From JAEYOM01 sp036260935 (lineage in GTDB: Bacteria > Bacillota > Clostridia > Acetivibrionales > DTU013): a stretch of 64,000 bases of DNA. Where the stretch lies: positions 62,001 to 126,000 of the forward strand of contig DATALQ010000022.1 of assembly GCA_036260935.1 (NCBI GenBank), written 5' to 3'. Below are positions 16,023 through 25,256 of the stretch, in pieces. The notes beneath the pieces are model-generated. The model was not told where the DNA came from, ran no database searches, and worked only from the letters and a program-made list of their open reading frames with translations. The translations under genes and the position numbers were made by a program. Numbering within the stretch: position 1 is the first letter of the stretch; every line of letters begins with the position of its first letter.

Positions 16023-17162
16023 CTAGTCGTCTATCCCAAGCATCTCGTATGTGAGATCCCTTACCCTTGGATGTATCACATCGTAAACATAACCGCAGTT
16101 TCTGACGTGCTGTATATAGAAGACCGCCAGGCGGTGCTTCAGATCGATCATCGCATATGCGCCTGCTGCGCCGTCCCATCCGAATTCTCCAATAGGACTT
16201 CTGACGCCTGACTTTTCCCTTTCGATCAGCGTCCGGACACCAAGACCGTAGCTGTACCCTTTTCTATTAAACAGGGCAAAATCCTTTTTAGAAACGTCGT
16301 CAAGCTGGTCCTGACGCATCAGGTCCAATGAAGCTGTTGTCAGCACCCTGAAGCCGTCTTTGCTGGTACCGTCGTTACACATGGCGTCCAGGTACAGTAT
16401 GTAGTCGTCCGCGGTAGAGATCAGACCCGCTCCGCCGCTTTCATACCTGTCCGACAGTGCATAACAGTTATCCAGCGACATGGGAGCCGAAGTCATAGCT
16501 TCGCCGTCGTATGTAAACTGATCCGACATTTTTGCTTTTCTCTCCGGCGTCAATTCAAAGCCGGTGTTTTTCATTCCCAGCGGCTTGAATATATTTTCCT
16601 CGAGATATTCTCCGAAGCGTTTTCCCGATGCCACCTCTATAACGGCGCCGAGCACGTCGTGGCTCAGGCTGTACTGGAAGTGCGTCCCCGGTTCGAAGTC
16701 CAGAGGCTCGTTCGCGAGCGATCTTATTACCTCGCGCGTTGTAGCCTTCCTGTTTGTCTCCTCAAGCACCTTCAATATGGAAGGAGCTTCGAGATTATAG
16801 TTCAAACCGCTCTGCATGGAAAGCAGGTGCCTGATCGTCAATGTGTTTTTTGCCGGTTTTACCCCGGAACCGTCTCTAACCTTAAGAACCCCGTATTCCG
16901 GCAGGTACTTTGAAACCGGGTCGTCGAGGCATATGCGTCCCTTTTCGGTAAGCTGCATTATAGCAGTACAGGTGAAGAGCTTTGAAGCTGAGAAGAGCCA
17001 GTATGTATTTGCGCTCGTCAAGGGCTTTGTTCTCCCGTGATCCGAGTATCCTGCGGTGTGTCGGAAAACAGGCTTGTGCTCGCGATAAACAACGCAGTCA
17101 CACCCGGGTATCCCGCATTTTTCAAGTGAGTCCAGATAGTCGGCCAGTATTTGTTGATTCAA
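16023..17162 (-). CDS. Serine hydrolase of the beta-lactamase (class C / DD-peptidase) fold
   Basis: A 379-residue protein. The catalytic SxxK is SASK at residues 58-61, the second motif is Tyr164 in FQYSLSHDVLG, and the third region reads FGWDGAAGAYA near the C-terminus. There is no signal peptide, so it is probably cytosolic. Members include esterases, D-amino-acid peptidases and true beta-lactamases; the YSL in place of YSN and the cytosolic location argue against an antibiotic-resistance role. The start codon is TTG, supported by GGGGGAG upstream; no nearby ATG would keep the fold intact. It lies behind an amidohydrolase gene, perhaps in one transcript. Confidence 0.88.
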   Translation of the reverse strand: MNQQILADYLDSLEKCGIPGCDCVVYREHKPVFRHTAGYSDHGRTKPLTSANTYWLFSASKLFTCTAIMQLTEKGRICLDDPVSKYLPEYGVLKVRDGSGVKPAKNTLTIRHLLSMQSGLNYNLEAPSILKVLEETNRKATTREVIRSLANEPLDFEPGTHFQYSLSHDVLGAVIEVASGKRFGEYLEENIFKPLGMKNTGFELTPERKAKMSDQFTYDGEAMTSAPMSLDNCYALSDRYESGGAGLISTADDYILYLDAMCNDGTSKDGFRVLTTASLDLMRQDQLDDVSKKDFALFNRKGYSYGLGVRTLIEREKSGVRSPIGEFGWDGAAGAYAMIDLKHRLAVFYIQHVRNCGYVYDVIHPRVRDLTYEMLGIDD

Positions 17163-17262
17163 AATGATACTCCCCCTTCATCATTGTACACTGCCGTTAT
17201 TTCTATATTATACAATATAATATGGAAACATTGACATGCCTAGTGCTTATATTTTTTCCATT

Positions 17263-18342
17263 TTACAAGTCGTAAAATTCACCATTGATTATAACACCTG
17301 AAGGAACAATCCTCTTGCTGAAGGAAATGGATTTGCCGCAGCTGTCCGTATATTCGTCTGGTACACTATCTATTCTGAAGAACGTAGCATTCCGGAGTTC
17401 GGACAAATCACACCAGTTTTCCAGACATAATATTTCGGCGGGCAATTTAGTCACCCCGTACATGATATCCTCCAGAGGCATTGATAAAGCGAGCATTTTT
17501 GTCAGCGTGGTCGCCATGTCGTGAACAGGATGGTTGCGTGAATAGGCATGCAGGTCGGTACTGATACTGATTTTGGGTATGCCCCTCAAAAATGCCTTCC
17601 GGCATACGTCAAACGAGAAGCTTCCGGCTCCATGCCCGACATCCAGAATAATCCCGCGTTCAATCAGTCTTTGCAAAGGTTTTGACGGTGTGCCGTCCTC
17701 ATTCCATACGTCTCCAGACCCGTTGAAGCAGTGGGTCAGAATGTCGCCTTTTTTCAAATAAGGTTCTATATCCGAAAGATAAGGGGGATTCCCCCCTATA
17801 TGTACCATAAGCGGCAGCCCTGTGATTCCGGCAGCCTCACTGGCTATCCGCAAGGGTTCGATGCCTTCATGGCGGATTACGCCGCTTGCGATACGTACCT
17901 TGACGCCGCAGATTATATCACGGTTCGCTTCTATGGTTCTTACGGTATTTCCGGCATTCAAATACTCCATGGCGTTATATTCATGGTTAAAGATAACGCC
18001 TATCGGACTGATACAAATGAATAACTTAATATTGGTTTTTATTGTCGGCTCCACATATTTTCGGAAGCCTCCGATAGTGTAGTCGCCTGTCGTTCCCGCA
18101 TCCGCCACCATACACACGCCCGTCCTGTACCCTATATCATCGGCATTTATTCCAAACATGCCAAAGCCGTCGTTTATGTGCGCATGCAGGTCTATCCATC
18201 CCGGTGTAAGATATATCCCTGTTTCAGTATCACAAGTATGCGTTTTATCCACATAATACCTGCCGTCCCTTTTCCTCACTACACCACATTCAAAACGATT
18301 ATTTTCAGCATTATATATCCTGACAGCTGTACCGTTTATCAT
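17263..18342 (-). CDS. Amidohydrolase/deacetylase-family metallohydrolase
   Basis: A 359-residue cytosolic TIM-barrel hydrolase. The metal motif HxH is DLHAH (His53, His55); a Lys in GVKVRIASG is placed like the carboxylated bridging lysine; further ligands lie in MVHIGG and THCFNGSG, and the final Asp in STDLHAYSRNHP. The order matches the EF_0837/AHA_3915 family of N-acyl or cyclic-amide hydrolases. The substrate is not known. Its ATG has GGGAG nine bases upstream. A terminator lies between it and the glycosidase operon, so it is probably transcribed separately or by read-through. Confidence 0.85.
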   Translation of the reverse strand: MINGTAVRIYNAENNRFECGVVRKRDGRYYVDKTHTCDTETGIYLTPGWIDLHAHINDGFGMFGINADDIGYRTGVCMVADAGTTGDYTIGGFRKYVEPTIKTNIKLFICISPIGVIFNHEYNAMEYLNAGNTVRTIEANRDIICGVKVRIASGVIRHEGIEPLRIASEAAGITGLPLMVHIGGNPPYLSDIEPYLKKGDILTHCFNGSGDVWNEDGTPSKPLQRLIERGIILDVGHGAGSFSFDVCRKAFLRGIPKISISTDLHAYSRNHPVHDMATTLTKMLALSMPLEDIMYGVTKLPAEILCLENWCDLSELRNATFFRIDSVPDEYTDSCGKSISFSKRIVPSGVIINGEFYDL

Positions 18343-18386
18343 ATTTTCTTTCTCCCTGAAACCATTCTCGAAACGCCCTTCCTGTC

Positions 18387-18428
18387 AAAATGCCGAAAAC
18401 CCTTGAACATGCAAGGGTTTTCGGGCAT
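18387..18428 (-). terminator. Terminator of the xylo-oligosaccharide operon
   Basis: A long stem (ATGCCGAAAACCCTTG with CAAGGGTTTTCGGGCAT, one bulge) with a 6-base loop; on the minus strand it is followed by TTTTG. It closes the GH120 operon. Confidence 0.8.
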
Positions 18429-18471
18429 TGTGTTTCCACATTTATAAAAGGAGGGAGGTATTAAAGCATTT

Positions 18472-20463
18472 TCATTTTATCTCCGCTACTTTAACCTTCT
18501 GCAGACCATTTCCGAGCCCTTCAAAAGGTCCCACGGCCAGTCTGCCTGCAGGGCGAAGATTTCCAAAGTAATCATTTTCAATACACAGGGGTGTCCCGTC
18601 CGGATTTTCATAGGGCACTTCCGGTTCAAAGGCAGTCCCCAGGAAATCCGTGGTTACAGCAACAGTATCAACCTCTGCCGGCTTATCTCCGAAGTCGAAG
18701 GTAAGATATACGCTGTTGCCCTCCGTTACCAGCTTTACCCGGGGTTTCATGTCCGGACATACCATAGAAGCCGTTTCCTGCTTATACGGTTCCGCATCTC
18801 CAAAATAGATATTGGAGCCGCAGTACATGGGAAGACGGACGTTTGCGAACTGGTCTACGGTGCGAAGACCTTTGTACCAGTTTTCATCGCCGGCGGGGCA
18901 TTCGTTGAAAATTGCGAGGCCTTTTGGAATGCTGCCATCTTCTCTGATTACTATCCCGGGATGGACCCAATCCTTCGGGTCTATCATCTTCTCTTTTTCC
19001 TTATTTTCAGGCTGAGTGCCGGTGAATATATTGTTATAATACCTGTTGTCACCGCCAAGAATAGTCATAAGTCCATGAACACCGGTTTCATGAGCATAAT
19101 GGTAAGGTGTAAAACGGTTTGTCACTCTTGCCCACGATATAAATCCGCAGAATAGGTTATGAATAAAGGCGCCCCCCTGGGACAGATCCAGTATATTCTT
19201 CGGGGAAAGCATTATGTTGTTGTCGACTATATAAGGGCCATGGCTTACCTCAACGAATAAGTCTGCAGTGTCGTTATCATACAGCAGGTTGCCGGAAATA
19301 CGCGTACCCTGGGCCTGCCAGTCCATCCACATACCGCGGTCGCAATTATGGATATGGTTGTTGCGGATCTGACAGTCCAGAGCTGCATGAAGCTTGATCC
19401 CCGCAACCTCGGCGCCGTTGAACATTCTTTTGTGGTGGACGTTGTAAATATGGTTGTTGTATATCTGGCTGAATACTTCTCCAAGATGTCCGCATATGCC
19501 GGTTTGTTCGCAGTCATGAATCACATTGTTGCGGACAATATGGGAACCGATATTTTCTTTGCTCCACCCTGTATGTATCGCATTGAAAATAACATCCCTC
19601 TCGCGCTGTGCTCCCTGTTTCGTTCCGATGGTAGTCCACTCGTTATGCCCGGTAGTTATCTCTTTACCCAGACTTATGCCTGAATTTTTGGCATTGCTGA
19701 TTTCGTTATTTTCAATAATCCAGCCTTTGCTCCAGTGGGGGCCGATAAGTCCTTCCTGCAAAGCAGTCGGCGGGGCCCAGTTGGGTGCTGCCATGGTGAG
19801 ATGGAAACCGCGGACCGTAATATAGTCGATCCCTGTTTTTTCCGGCCAGAAGCAGAACTTGCGTGCATTGATTTCAATTGTATTTTCAGAAGGGACAAAC
19901 TCACCGAAATTTGCATAGATGGTTGTATTATCATCATCCGTTTCGCAATACCATGCGTGTAAAGACCATTCAGGTTCTATTGCCTCTTTGAAAGGGATCG
20001 GATTCAAAACGGCATCCAGTGTTGTTACTTCAAACAGTGATTTACCGTTTATATACACTTCTCCCAGATGAAAAATCCGCTCATCTTTTATAAACCAGTC
20101 ACCACAGACGATCTCACTATATGGATTGAAACCCCGGAAAAAGGTATTTGGAATAACGGTCTTATAGACGTTCCCTTCGACATTTTGCCAATCTGTGATT
20201 CTTTCTGCGCCGGAGATCACGACATTTTCGCCCGGTGCAGCTTCGTAAGTAATGCGTTCAGAGTCGCCGGATCCTCCGTTTTTGGGGTTGACATGCTCGC
20301 GGTAAATACCTTCATGGACGATAACGGTATCACCGGCTTTCGCCAGATCCGCAGCCCGTTGGATGGTCCTGAAGGGTCTTGCCGGGGAACCTGCCCAGGT
20401 ATCGCATCCCTGGGTAGATACATGAAAATTGTTTCCCACAATAACATCCTCCTTTAAGCTCAT
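18472..20463 (-). CDS. GH120-family beta-xylosidase, right-handed beta-helix
   Basis: A 663-residue protein. An N-terminal motif (STQGCDTWAGSPARPFRTIQ, then DTVIVHEGIYRE) opens a right-handed parallel beta-helix. The core closely resembles my memory of Thermoanaerobacterium XylC, the GH120 type member, in segments such as LIGPHWSKGWIIE and WQAQGTR. The XylC nucleophile and acid/base, Asp382 and Glu405, correspond to Asp381 (MWMDWQAQ) and Glu405 (LFVEVSHGP) here. There is no signal peptide, so it should hydrolyse imported xylobiose or short xylo-oligosaccharides inside the cell. Its ATG shares a base with the TAA of the preceding glycosidase gene (TAATG), a sign of translational coupling. Confidence 0.88.
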   Translation of the reverse strand: MSLKEDVIVGNNFHVSTQGCDTWAGSPARPFRTIQRAADLAKAGDTVIVHEGIYREHVNPKNGGSGDSERITYEAAPGENVVISGAERITDWQNVEGNVYKTVIPNTFFRGFNPYSEIVCGDWFIKDERIFHLGEVYINGKSLFEVTTLDAVLNPIPFKEAIEPEWSLHAWYCETDDDNTTIYANFGEFVPSENTIEINARKFCFWPEKTGIDYITVRGFHLTMAAPNWAPPTALQEGLIGPHWSKGWIIENNEISNAKNSGISLGKEITTGHNEWTTIGTKQGAQRERDVIFNAIHTGWSKENIGSHIVRNNVIHDCEQTGICGHLGEVFSQIYNNHIYNVHHKRMFNGAEVAGIKLHAALDCQIRNNHIHNCDRGMWMDWQAQGTRISGNLLYDNDTADLFVEVSHGPYIVDNNIMLSPKNILDLSQGGAFIHNLFCGFISWARVTNRFTPYHYAHETGVHGLMTILGGDNRYYNNIFTGTQPENKEKEKMIDPKDWVHPGIVIREDGSIPKGLAIFNECPAGDENWYKGLRTVDQFANVRLPMYCGSNIYFGDAEPYKQETASMVCPDMKPRVKLVTEGNSVYLTFDFGDKPAEVDTVAVTTDFLGTAFEPEVPYENPDGTPLCIENDYFGNLRPAGRLAVGPFEGLGNGLQKVKVAEIK

Positions 20464-21344
20464 TATTTTTCCTGCAGCATGTTCCAGTTTAAACCGTCCT
20501 TTGAATGCAAAAGGCCGAAGGTCGTTTCATTTTCAGTATCCTCACCCATCAGGATCATGAGCCAGCCATCATCTTCCTTCCAGACAAACGGAGCCCCATA
20601 CCTGGTTGCGGTCCACTTTTGTGCTTCTATTTCAATCTTCCCCTTCAGTTCCCAGTTACATAAATCATCGGATAAAGCATAAGCAAGGTGCTGATTCTTC
20701 AAGCCTTCGCTATAGATCATAACCCATTTGTCAGCCTGACGGAAAACAACCACGTTTTCCGCTCCGTCCGGAGCATCCTTCCCGACACCGATCAACGGCT
20801 CATTCACAGTAAGTATCTCCCATTTACGCAATGAGGTGTCCTTTGTTACGGCGTGGCCGACAAGATTCGTCTGTGAGGAATAATGTATCATATCGGTTCC
20901 CACAAAGAAGCAATGCAGAGTGTCATTGTCCAGTACAAAGGTAGGATCAATCGTCCTTTTCGCTTGATTCCACGGCAGATCCACCGCTTCCTCCATGAAA
21001 AACTCGGGTGCGGACCATGTAATGAGATCTTCAGACTTGCTGAAGCATAGTTTTGTCGGCTTTTCGGGATACGCTTGATAGGGCAGAATGTATTTTCCTC
21101 CCCAGAATATTAAATCTCCCGGAGAAGCAAAGCCCTTAGGTGAAATATCCCTGTCATTTTCGAAGGTTACGAAGTCCTTCGTAAAAACATGCCCTATTGA
21201 CCAGTTTTCAGGCTTGCTCCAGTCTTTATTCGAATACCGCGAATAGAAAATATGGTATCCGTCTTTTGTCCTGTATACGGCAGGATCACGAAGGTTATCG
21301 GATCTTTTCCATACAGGATTTTTCAATTTATTAATATCAAGCAT
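20463..21344 (-). CDS. Five-bladed beta-propeller glycosidase (GH43/GH117-like)
   Basis: A 293-residue cytosolic protein. Blades are visible as repeated segments of the type DGYHIFYSRY, GKYILPYQAY, DTLHCFFVGT, DKWVMIYSEG and DGWLMILMGE. LRDPAVY near the start and RTIDPTF near residue 130 place acidic residues as in clan GH-F/J propellers. The exact family is uncertain; arabinofuranosidase or xylosidase activity would fit its coupling to GH120. The ATG at 21344 is preferred to 21350 because GAGG lies seven bases before it. It follows the binding-protein gene after a hairpin spacer. Confidence 0.78.
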   Translation of the reverse strand: MLDINKLKNPVWKRSDNLRDPAVYRTKDGYHIFYSRYSNKDWSKPENWSIGHVFTKDFVTFENDRDISPKGFASPGDLIFWGGKYILPYQAYPEKPTKLCFSKSEDLITWSAPEFFMEEAVDLPWNQAKRTIDPTFVLDNDTLHCFFVGTDMIHYSSQTNLVGHAVTKDTSLRKWEILTVNEPLIGVGKDAPDGAENVVVFRQADKWVMIYSEGLKNQHLAYALSDDLCNWELKGKIEIEAQKWTATRYGAPFVWKEDDGWLMILMGEDTENETTFGLLHSKDGLNWNMLQEK

Positions 21345-21459
21345 GTTCATACCTCATCTCATATAATATAGTTCCGGTCAAAAGCTTAATCCACATTGAT
21401 TATAACTGCAGAAACAGCTGGGTGATTCGGTGCTGAGCCAAAGATTAACACGTACTACA

Positions 21460-21498
21460 GGATAAGAGCAGAGGATCATATATCCCCCGCTCTTATCC
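21460..21498. terminator. Intra-operon stem-loop between binding-protein and glycosidase genes
   Basis: GGATAAGAGC pairs with GCTCTTATCC, with an inner GGAT/ATCC stem. No U-tract follows on the minus strand. It probably stabilises the binding-protein mRNA or attenuates read-through, so that the lipoprotein is made in excess over the enzymes. Confidence 0.5.
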
Positions 21499-21525
21499 GC
21501 GTATCGTCCGTATTATACTGCCGTA

Positions 21526-23154
21526 TTATTTGTTGTAGCGGTCATAAGCAGCCTGTTCTACCTTCAAAACATCGTCGATACCCATGGACTTGATCTTGTT
21601 CATGAAATTATCAAGATTGGTCAGCGGTTCCTTGCCCATGATGAATTTATCGATCATTTCATCCTTGTAAGTCTGTATTTCAGTATATTTGCTGTTGATT
21701 ACATCCCTCTCGTCCGATGTGAAAGAAAGAGCGGGAATAGTCGGCTTGATGTACTGTTCCATATCATTTCTGTATTTGACAAACTGATCGTCCAACAGAG
21801 CATCTTCATATCCGACGTCCTGCTTGTAAGCCCATTCCCTGTGGCCGTAAACATTGAGCATCGACAGGATGGATCTTCCCTGTGAATCCTTTGTGATGGC
21901 GTCGGTATACTGAGGCTTGCCGTCTACCATGTTATAGGTCTGTCCCTCTATACCGAAGTTCATCAGCATGCTTCCTTCATCACCGTAGAAATAGTCAAAC
22001 AGTTTGACGATTTCTTCTTTATATTTGGAATTAGCGCTGATTGCGGTGAAGCCTCTTACCGGCTGCATCTGGCTGGTAGTCATCTGGATGCCCGTCGGTC
22101 CTTTCGGCGGTGCAACTACGGCCATACTTGCGGTGGAGCTCGGGTTTGCCGCTTTTATCATGCCGCCCAGCGAATATGCACGTGCAGTCGTATCCTGGCA
22201 AGCGCCTGAAACCTCATTTGTGATTCTGGACAGCCAGACCTTCGTGTCATTCGTTGTATATTCGGGATCAACCAGTCCTTCTTTATAAAGCTTGTTGATA
22301 TAGGTAATTGCATCCTTGAATCTGGGGTCGGTATAAGCATATTTTACTTTATTGTCTTCTATGAAAAACTGCTCATTCGCCTCAAATCCGCTGATCCTAT
22401 AGGCTTCCATAAACGACAGGAGGCCTGCCTTTGTATTTCTGGTCGTGTAAGGGATCTCGTCCTGCTTTCCGTTTCCATTGGGGTCTTTTTCCTTGAATGC
22501 CTTCAGCATGCTGTACCAGTCATCCAGGGTTACAGGTTTGTTGAGATTGAGCTTCTGCAGCCAGTCTTCCCTTACCATCCATACCTTGAAGGTCTTTACC
22601 GCACCAAGGAAGGGGAGGAAATAGTTTTTGCCGTCATTGGACCTTAATTGCTTGATGATCTCGGGATTTTCACCCATCAACTTCTTCAGGTTCGGAGCAT
22701 TCTTGTCGATGGATTCGTCCAGCGGCTCGAAGATTCCCTGTTCCGATACTTTAAACATATCGTCCCTGTATGGGCTGATGACAACATCCGGAATACTTCC
22801 CGAAGCAATCGTCACATTGAACTTCTCACGGAACTGATCTTCCGTTGCAGGTCCGGGAATAAAATCAAATGATACATTGGTTCTGTTTGTGATTTCCTTA
22901 ATGATGGGCAGATCCGGGCTTATTGCCTGATCAGCCGAATCCTGCAGAAACATGCTGATTTTAATAGGAGTTTCGGATACTTTTGCGCCTGCTTCCGCAG
23001 TTTGGGCAGGCTGACTTGCCGTCTGTGCGGGCTGGCTTGATGCCTGTGCAGCCTGGTCGCCCTCATTTTTAGAGCCGCATCCTGCCAACAGAGACATAGC
23101 CATTATTGCTGATAGAAATACCGATACTGCCCCTTTCCATTTCACCTTGATCAT
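21526..23154 (-). CDS. Sugar-binding lipoprotein of an Lpl-type ABC importer
   Basis: A 542-residue exported protein. A Lys-containing start, a hydrophobic segment and the lipobox LLAGC (Cys26) mark a lipoprotein. A Gln/Ala/Ser/Thr linker (residues ~33-58) precedes the extracellular solute-binding domain, whose length (over 480 residues) fits the large oligosaccharide-binding class seen with LplB/LplC permeases. AGGAGG lies six bases before the ATG. With the two permeases upstream and the GH120 and propeller genes downstream, it most likely binds xylo- or arabino-oligosaccharides. No ATPase gene is present; such importers commonly share one encoded elsewhere. Confidence 0.93.
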   Translation of the reverse strand: MIKVKWKGAVSVFLSAIMAMSLLAGCGSKNEGDQAAQASSQPAQTASQPAQTAEAGAKVSETPIKISMFLQDSADQAISPDLPIIKEITNRTNVSFDFIPGPATEDQFREKFNVTIASGSIPDVVISPYRDDMFKVSEQGIFEPLDESIDKNAPNLKKLMGENPEIIKQLRSNDGKNYFLPFLGAVKTFKVWMVREDWLQKLNLNKPVTLDDWYSMLKAFKEKDPNGNGKQDEIPYTTRNTKAGLLSFMEAYRISGFEANEQFFIEDNKVKYAYTDPRFKDAITYINKLYKEGLVDPEYTTNDTKVWLSRITNEVSGACQDTTARAYSLGGMIKAANPSSTASMAVVAPPKGPTGIQMTTSQMQPVRGFTAISANSKYKEEIVKLFDYFYGDEGSMLMNFGIEGQTYNMVDGKPQYTDAITKDSQGRSILSMLNVYGHREWAYKQDVGYEDALLDDQFVKYRNDMEQYIKPTIPALSFTSDERDVINSKYTEIQTYKDEMIDKFIMGKEPLTNLDNFMNKIKSMGIDDVLKVEQAAYDRYNK

Positions 23155-23253
23155 AAAGATCCTCCTTTTTTTAGTGAGCTGTAGTGCTTAAATGCATGCA
23201 TTTATATAAATTCCTCCATATTTGAATGGGAGAAATATATACCATTTAAGATA

Positions 23254-24141
23254 TTACCCCTTTACCGAACCGATCATGACGCCCTTGATAAAGTACTTCT
23301 GTACAAACGGGTAAACACACATGATGGGAATCGTTGCGACCATAATCGTCGCGTACTTGATGGATTCGCTGACCTGGTCCGCTCCCTTTGCAAGGTCGAT
23401 TGCCAAATCGTTCGTTTGATTCTGAATGACAATATCCCGAAGGATAATCTGGATGGGAACCAGTTCCCGATCACGAAGATAAAGCATGGCAGGGAAGTAA
23501 CTATTCCATTGGGATACTGCATAGAACAACCCGATAGTGACCAGTCCCGGTACTGCAAGAGGCAGTATGATGATAAAAAGCGTCTGCAGATGGTTGCACC
23601 CGTCCAGAGCTGCCGATTCCTCCATTTCGTATGGAATCTGTTCAAAAAAGGTTTTGAGAATAACCAGATTGAAGGAGGATATCGCAGTCGGCAGTAAAAT
23701 CGCCCATACCGTATTGTATAAGCCAAGGCTCCGTACAACGAGGAAGGTGGGTATCATACCGGCACTGAAAAGCATGGCTACCACTACGACTTTAGTTAGG
23801 AAATTCTTGCCCGGAAAGTATCTCCTGGACAAAGGATATGCGCCGAAAATGCTCAGCAGAAGGCTTATGGTAGTCCCGGAAACCGTATAGAAGATCGTAT
23901 TGAGATAGGATCTTCCGATCATGGGATAGGCAAGGACCCTCTTATAGGCTTCCAGATTGAAGCCCATGGGAATAATCCCGACCTTGCCCTGCGCCAGAAA
24001 TGCGTAACTGCTCAAAGATGCCGCCAATACATAGAGTACCGGATATAAAGCGACAATCATGCAAATAATGAGTATTGTATAGTTAATGTACTGGAATAAT
24101 ATCCGACCTTTTGTTTCTTTCATGATTTTACCCAAGATCAT
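23254..24141 (-). CDS. Sugar ABC permease, LplC/MalG type
   Basis: A 295-residue membrane protein with six spans. The coupling motif lies at ~185-205 (EESAALDGCNHLQTLFIIILP), the EAA loop of sugar permeases. The C-terminus reads YPFVQKYFIKGVMIGSVKG, the typical LplC end. It partners the LplB-type permease nine bases upstream. The start at 24141 has a G-run too close to it; an ATG at 24123 is an alternative. Confidence 0.94.
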   Translation of the reverse strand: MILGKIMKETKGRILFQYINYTILIICMIVALYPVLYVLAASLSSYAFLAQGKVGIIPMGFNLEAYKRVLAYPMIGRSYLNTIFYTVSGTTISLLLSIFGAYPLSRRYFPGKNFLTKVVVVAMLFSAGMIPTFLVVRSLGLYNTVWAILLPTAISSFNLVILKTFFEQIPYEMEESAALDGCNHLQTLFIIILPLAVPGLVTIGLFYAVSQWNSYFPAMLYLRDRELVPIQIILRDIVIQNQTNDLAIDLAKGADQVSESIKYATIMVATIPIMCVYPFVQKYFIKGVMIGSVKG

Positions 24142-24150
24142 TTCCCCCCG

Positions 24151-25140
24151 TTACCATAAACTTGTCTCAGTATATTTTTTTGCGATCTTGTTCGCCGTGA
24201 TAATCAGCACCAGTCCGATTACCGACTGGAAGAAGCCTACGGCAGAGGCAAAGCTGTAATCTCCGTTGAGGATACCGCGCCGGTAAACATAGGTGCTTAT
24301 GACGTCGGCAGTGGAATAAATGCTTGGATTGTAGAGCAGAATGATGGATTCATACCCTACCTCGAGAAGATTTCCGAGCCGCATGAGAAGTAATATGACT
24401 ATAGTGGATGAAATTCCCGGAAGAGTAATATGCCATAACTGCTTCCACCTGCCTGCGCCGTCGATTTTGGAAGCTTCATACAACTCCGGGCTTATTCCCG
24501 TCAGGGCAGCCAGATAGATAATTGCGCTATACCCGGTTGTTTGCCATATCACCATAAGAGTATATATGATCCAGAAATAGTTGGGCTCTGTCATAAAATT
24601 GATCTTCTCCGCTCCGAACCTTGCAATAATGCTGTTCACCAAGCCTGTGGACGGAGAAAGAAAAACGATCACAATTCCTACCACAACTACGCTTGAAATG
24701 AAATTCGGCAGGTAGGTGACGGACTGCACCAGTTTCTTGAATTTCGAAGACCCTACTTCATTCAGCAGCAAAGCGAGGATAATCGGAGCCGTAAAGCCCA
24801 GTACCAATTGAAACATATTAATGGCGAGCGTGTTACGGATCAATCTCCAAAAGAAAACAGAGTTGATAAACTGATCAAAGTACTCCAGTCCGGCCCATTT
24901 ACTTCTGAAAATCCCCAATGCGGGCTGATACTTTTTAACCGATATGATCAGTGCCCCCAGCAATGGAGTATATCGAAAAACAACATAATAAAGAAACACA
25001 GGTAAGAACATTAGCAATAAAGGATAATTCGATTTCAGCAGCTTCCATTTATTTGTCTTATATGGCTTACCTTTGGATTCGGTAAGAGCAGGTGTTTTTT
25101 GCAAGGTCCATCCCCCATTCGGATTTGTCTCGTGTTTCAT
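24151..25140 (-). CDS. Sugar ABC permease, LplB/MalF type
   Basis: A 329-residue membrane protein with a polar N-terminal tail of ~35 residues and six spans. The EAA loop reads YEASKIDGAGRWKQLWHITLP (~residues 220-240). The C-terminus is typical of LplB: SVIGLVLIITANKIAKKYTE. The ATG at 25140 has no good ribosome site, so a different start cannot be excluded. It is the first transport gene of the locus and follows the AraC sensor-regulator gene after about 115 bases. Confidence 0.92.
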   Translation of the reverse strand: MKHETNPNGGWTLQKTPALTESKGKPYKTNKWKLLKSNYPLLLMFLPVFLYYVVFRYTPLLGALIISVKKYQPALGIFRSKWAGLEYFDQFINSVFFWRLIRNTLAINMFQLVLGFTAPIILALLLNEVGSSKFKKLVQSVTYLPNFISSVVVVGIVIVFLSPSTGLVNSIIARFGAEKINFMTEPNYFWIIYTLMVIWQTTGYSAIIYLAALTGISPELYEASKIDGAGRWKQLWHITLPGISSTIVILLLMRLGNLLEVGYESIILLYNPSIYSTADVISTYVYRRGILNGDYSFASAVGFFQSVIGLVLIITANKIAKKYTETSLW

Positions 25141-25256
25141 CACGACTTTACTTTACTTGCAAAACAACACCTGCGTAAAGCGTTCAATTTTTAGATTTTG
25201 GGGTGAATTTATCGATTCGATGTGGATTTTTTTACGGTGATCAGCCTTGAAATCCG

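Noticed and set aside
15889..16179. A 96-codon minus-strand frame overlapping the serine hydrolase terminator and 3' end
   Set aside because: It lies across a clear terminator and the coding region of a well-supported gene in another frame, with no recognisable domain.
16023..17162. Calling the serine hydrolase a beta-lactamase resistance enzyme
   Set aside because: It lacks a signal peptide and has YSL in place of the usual YSN; many cytosolic esterases and peptidases share the fold.
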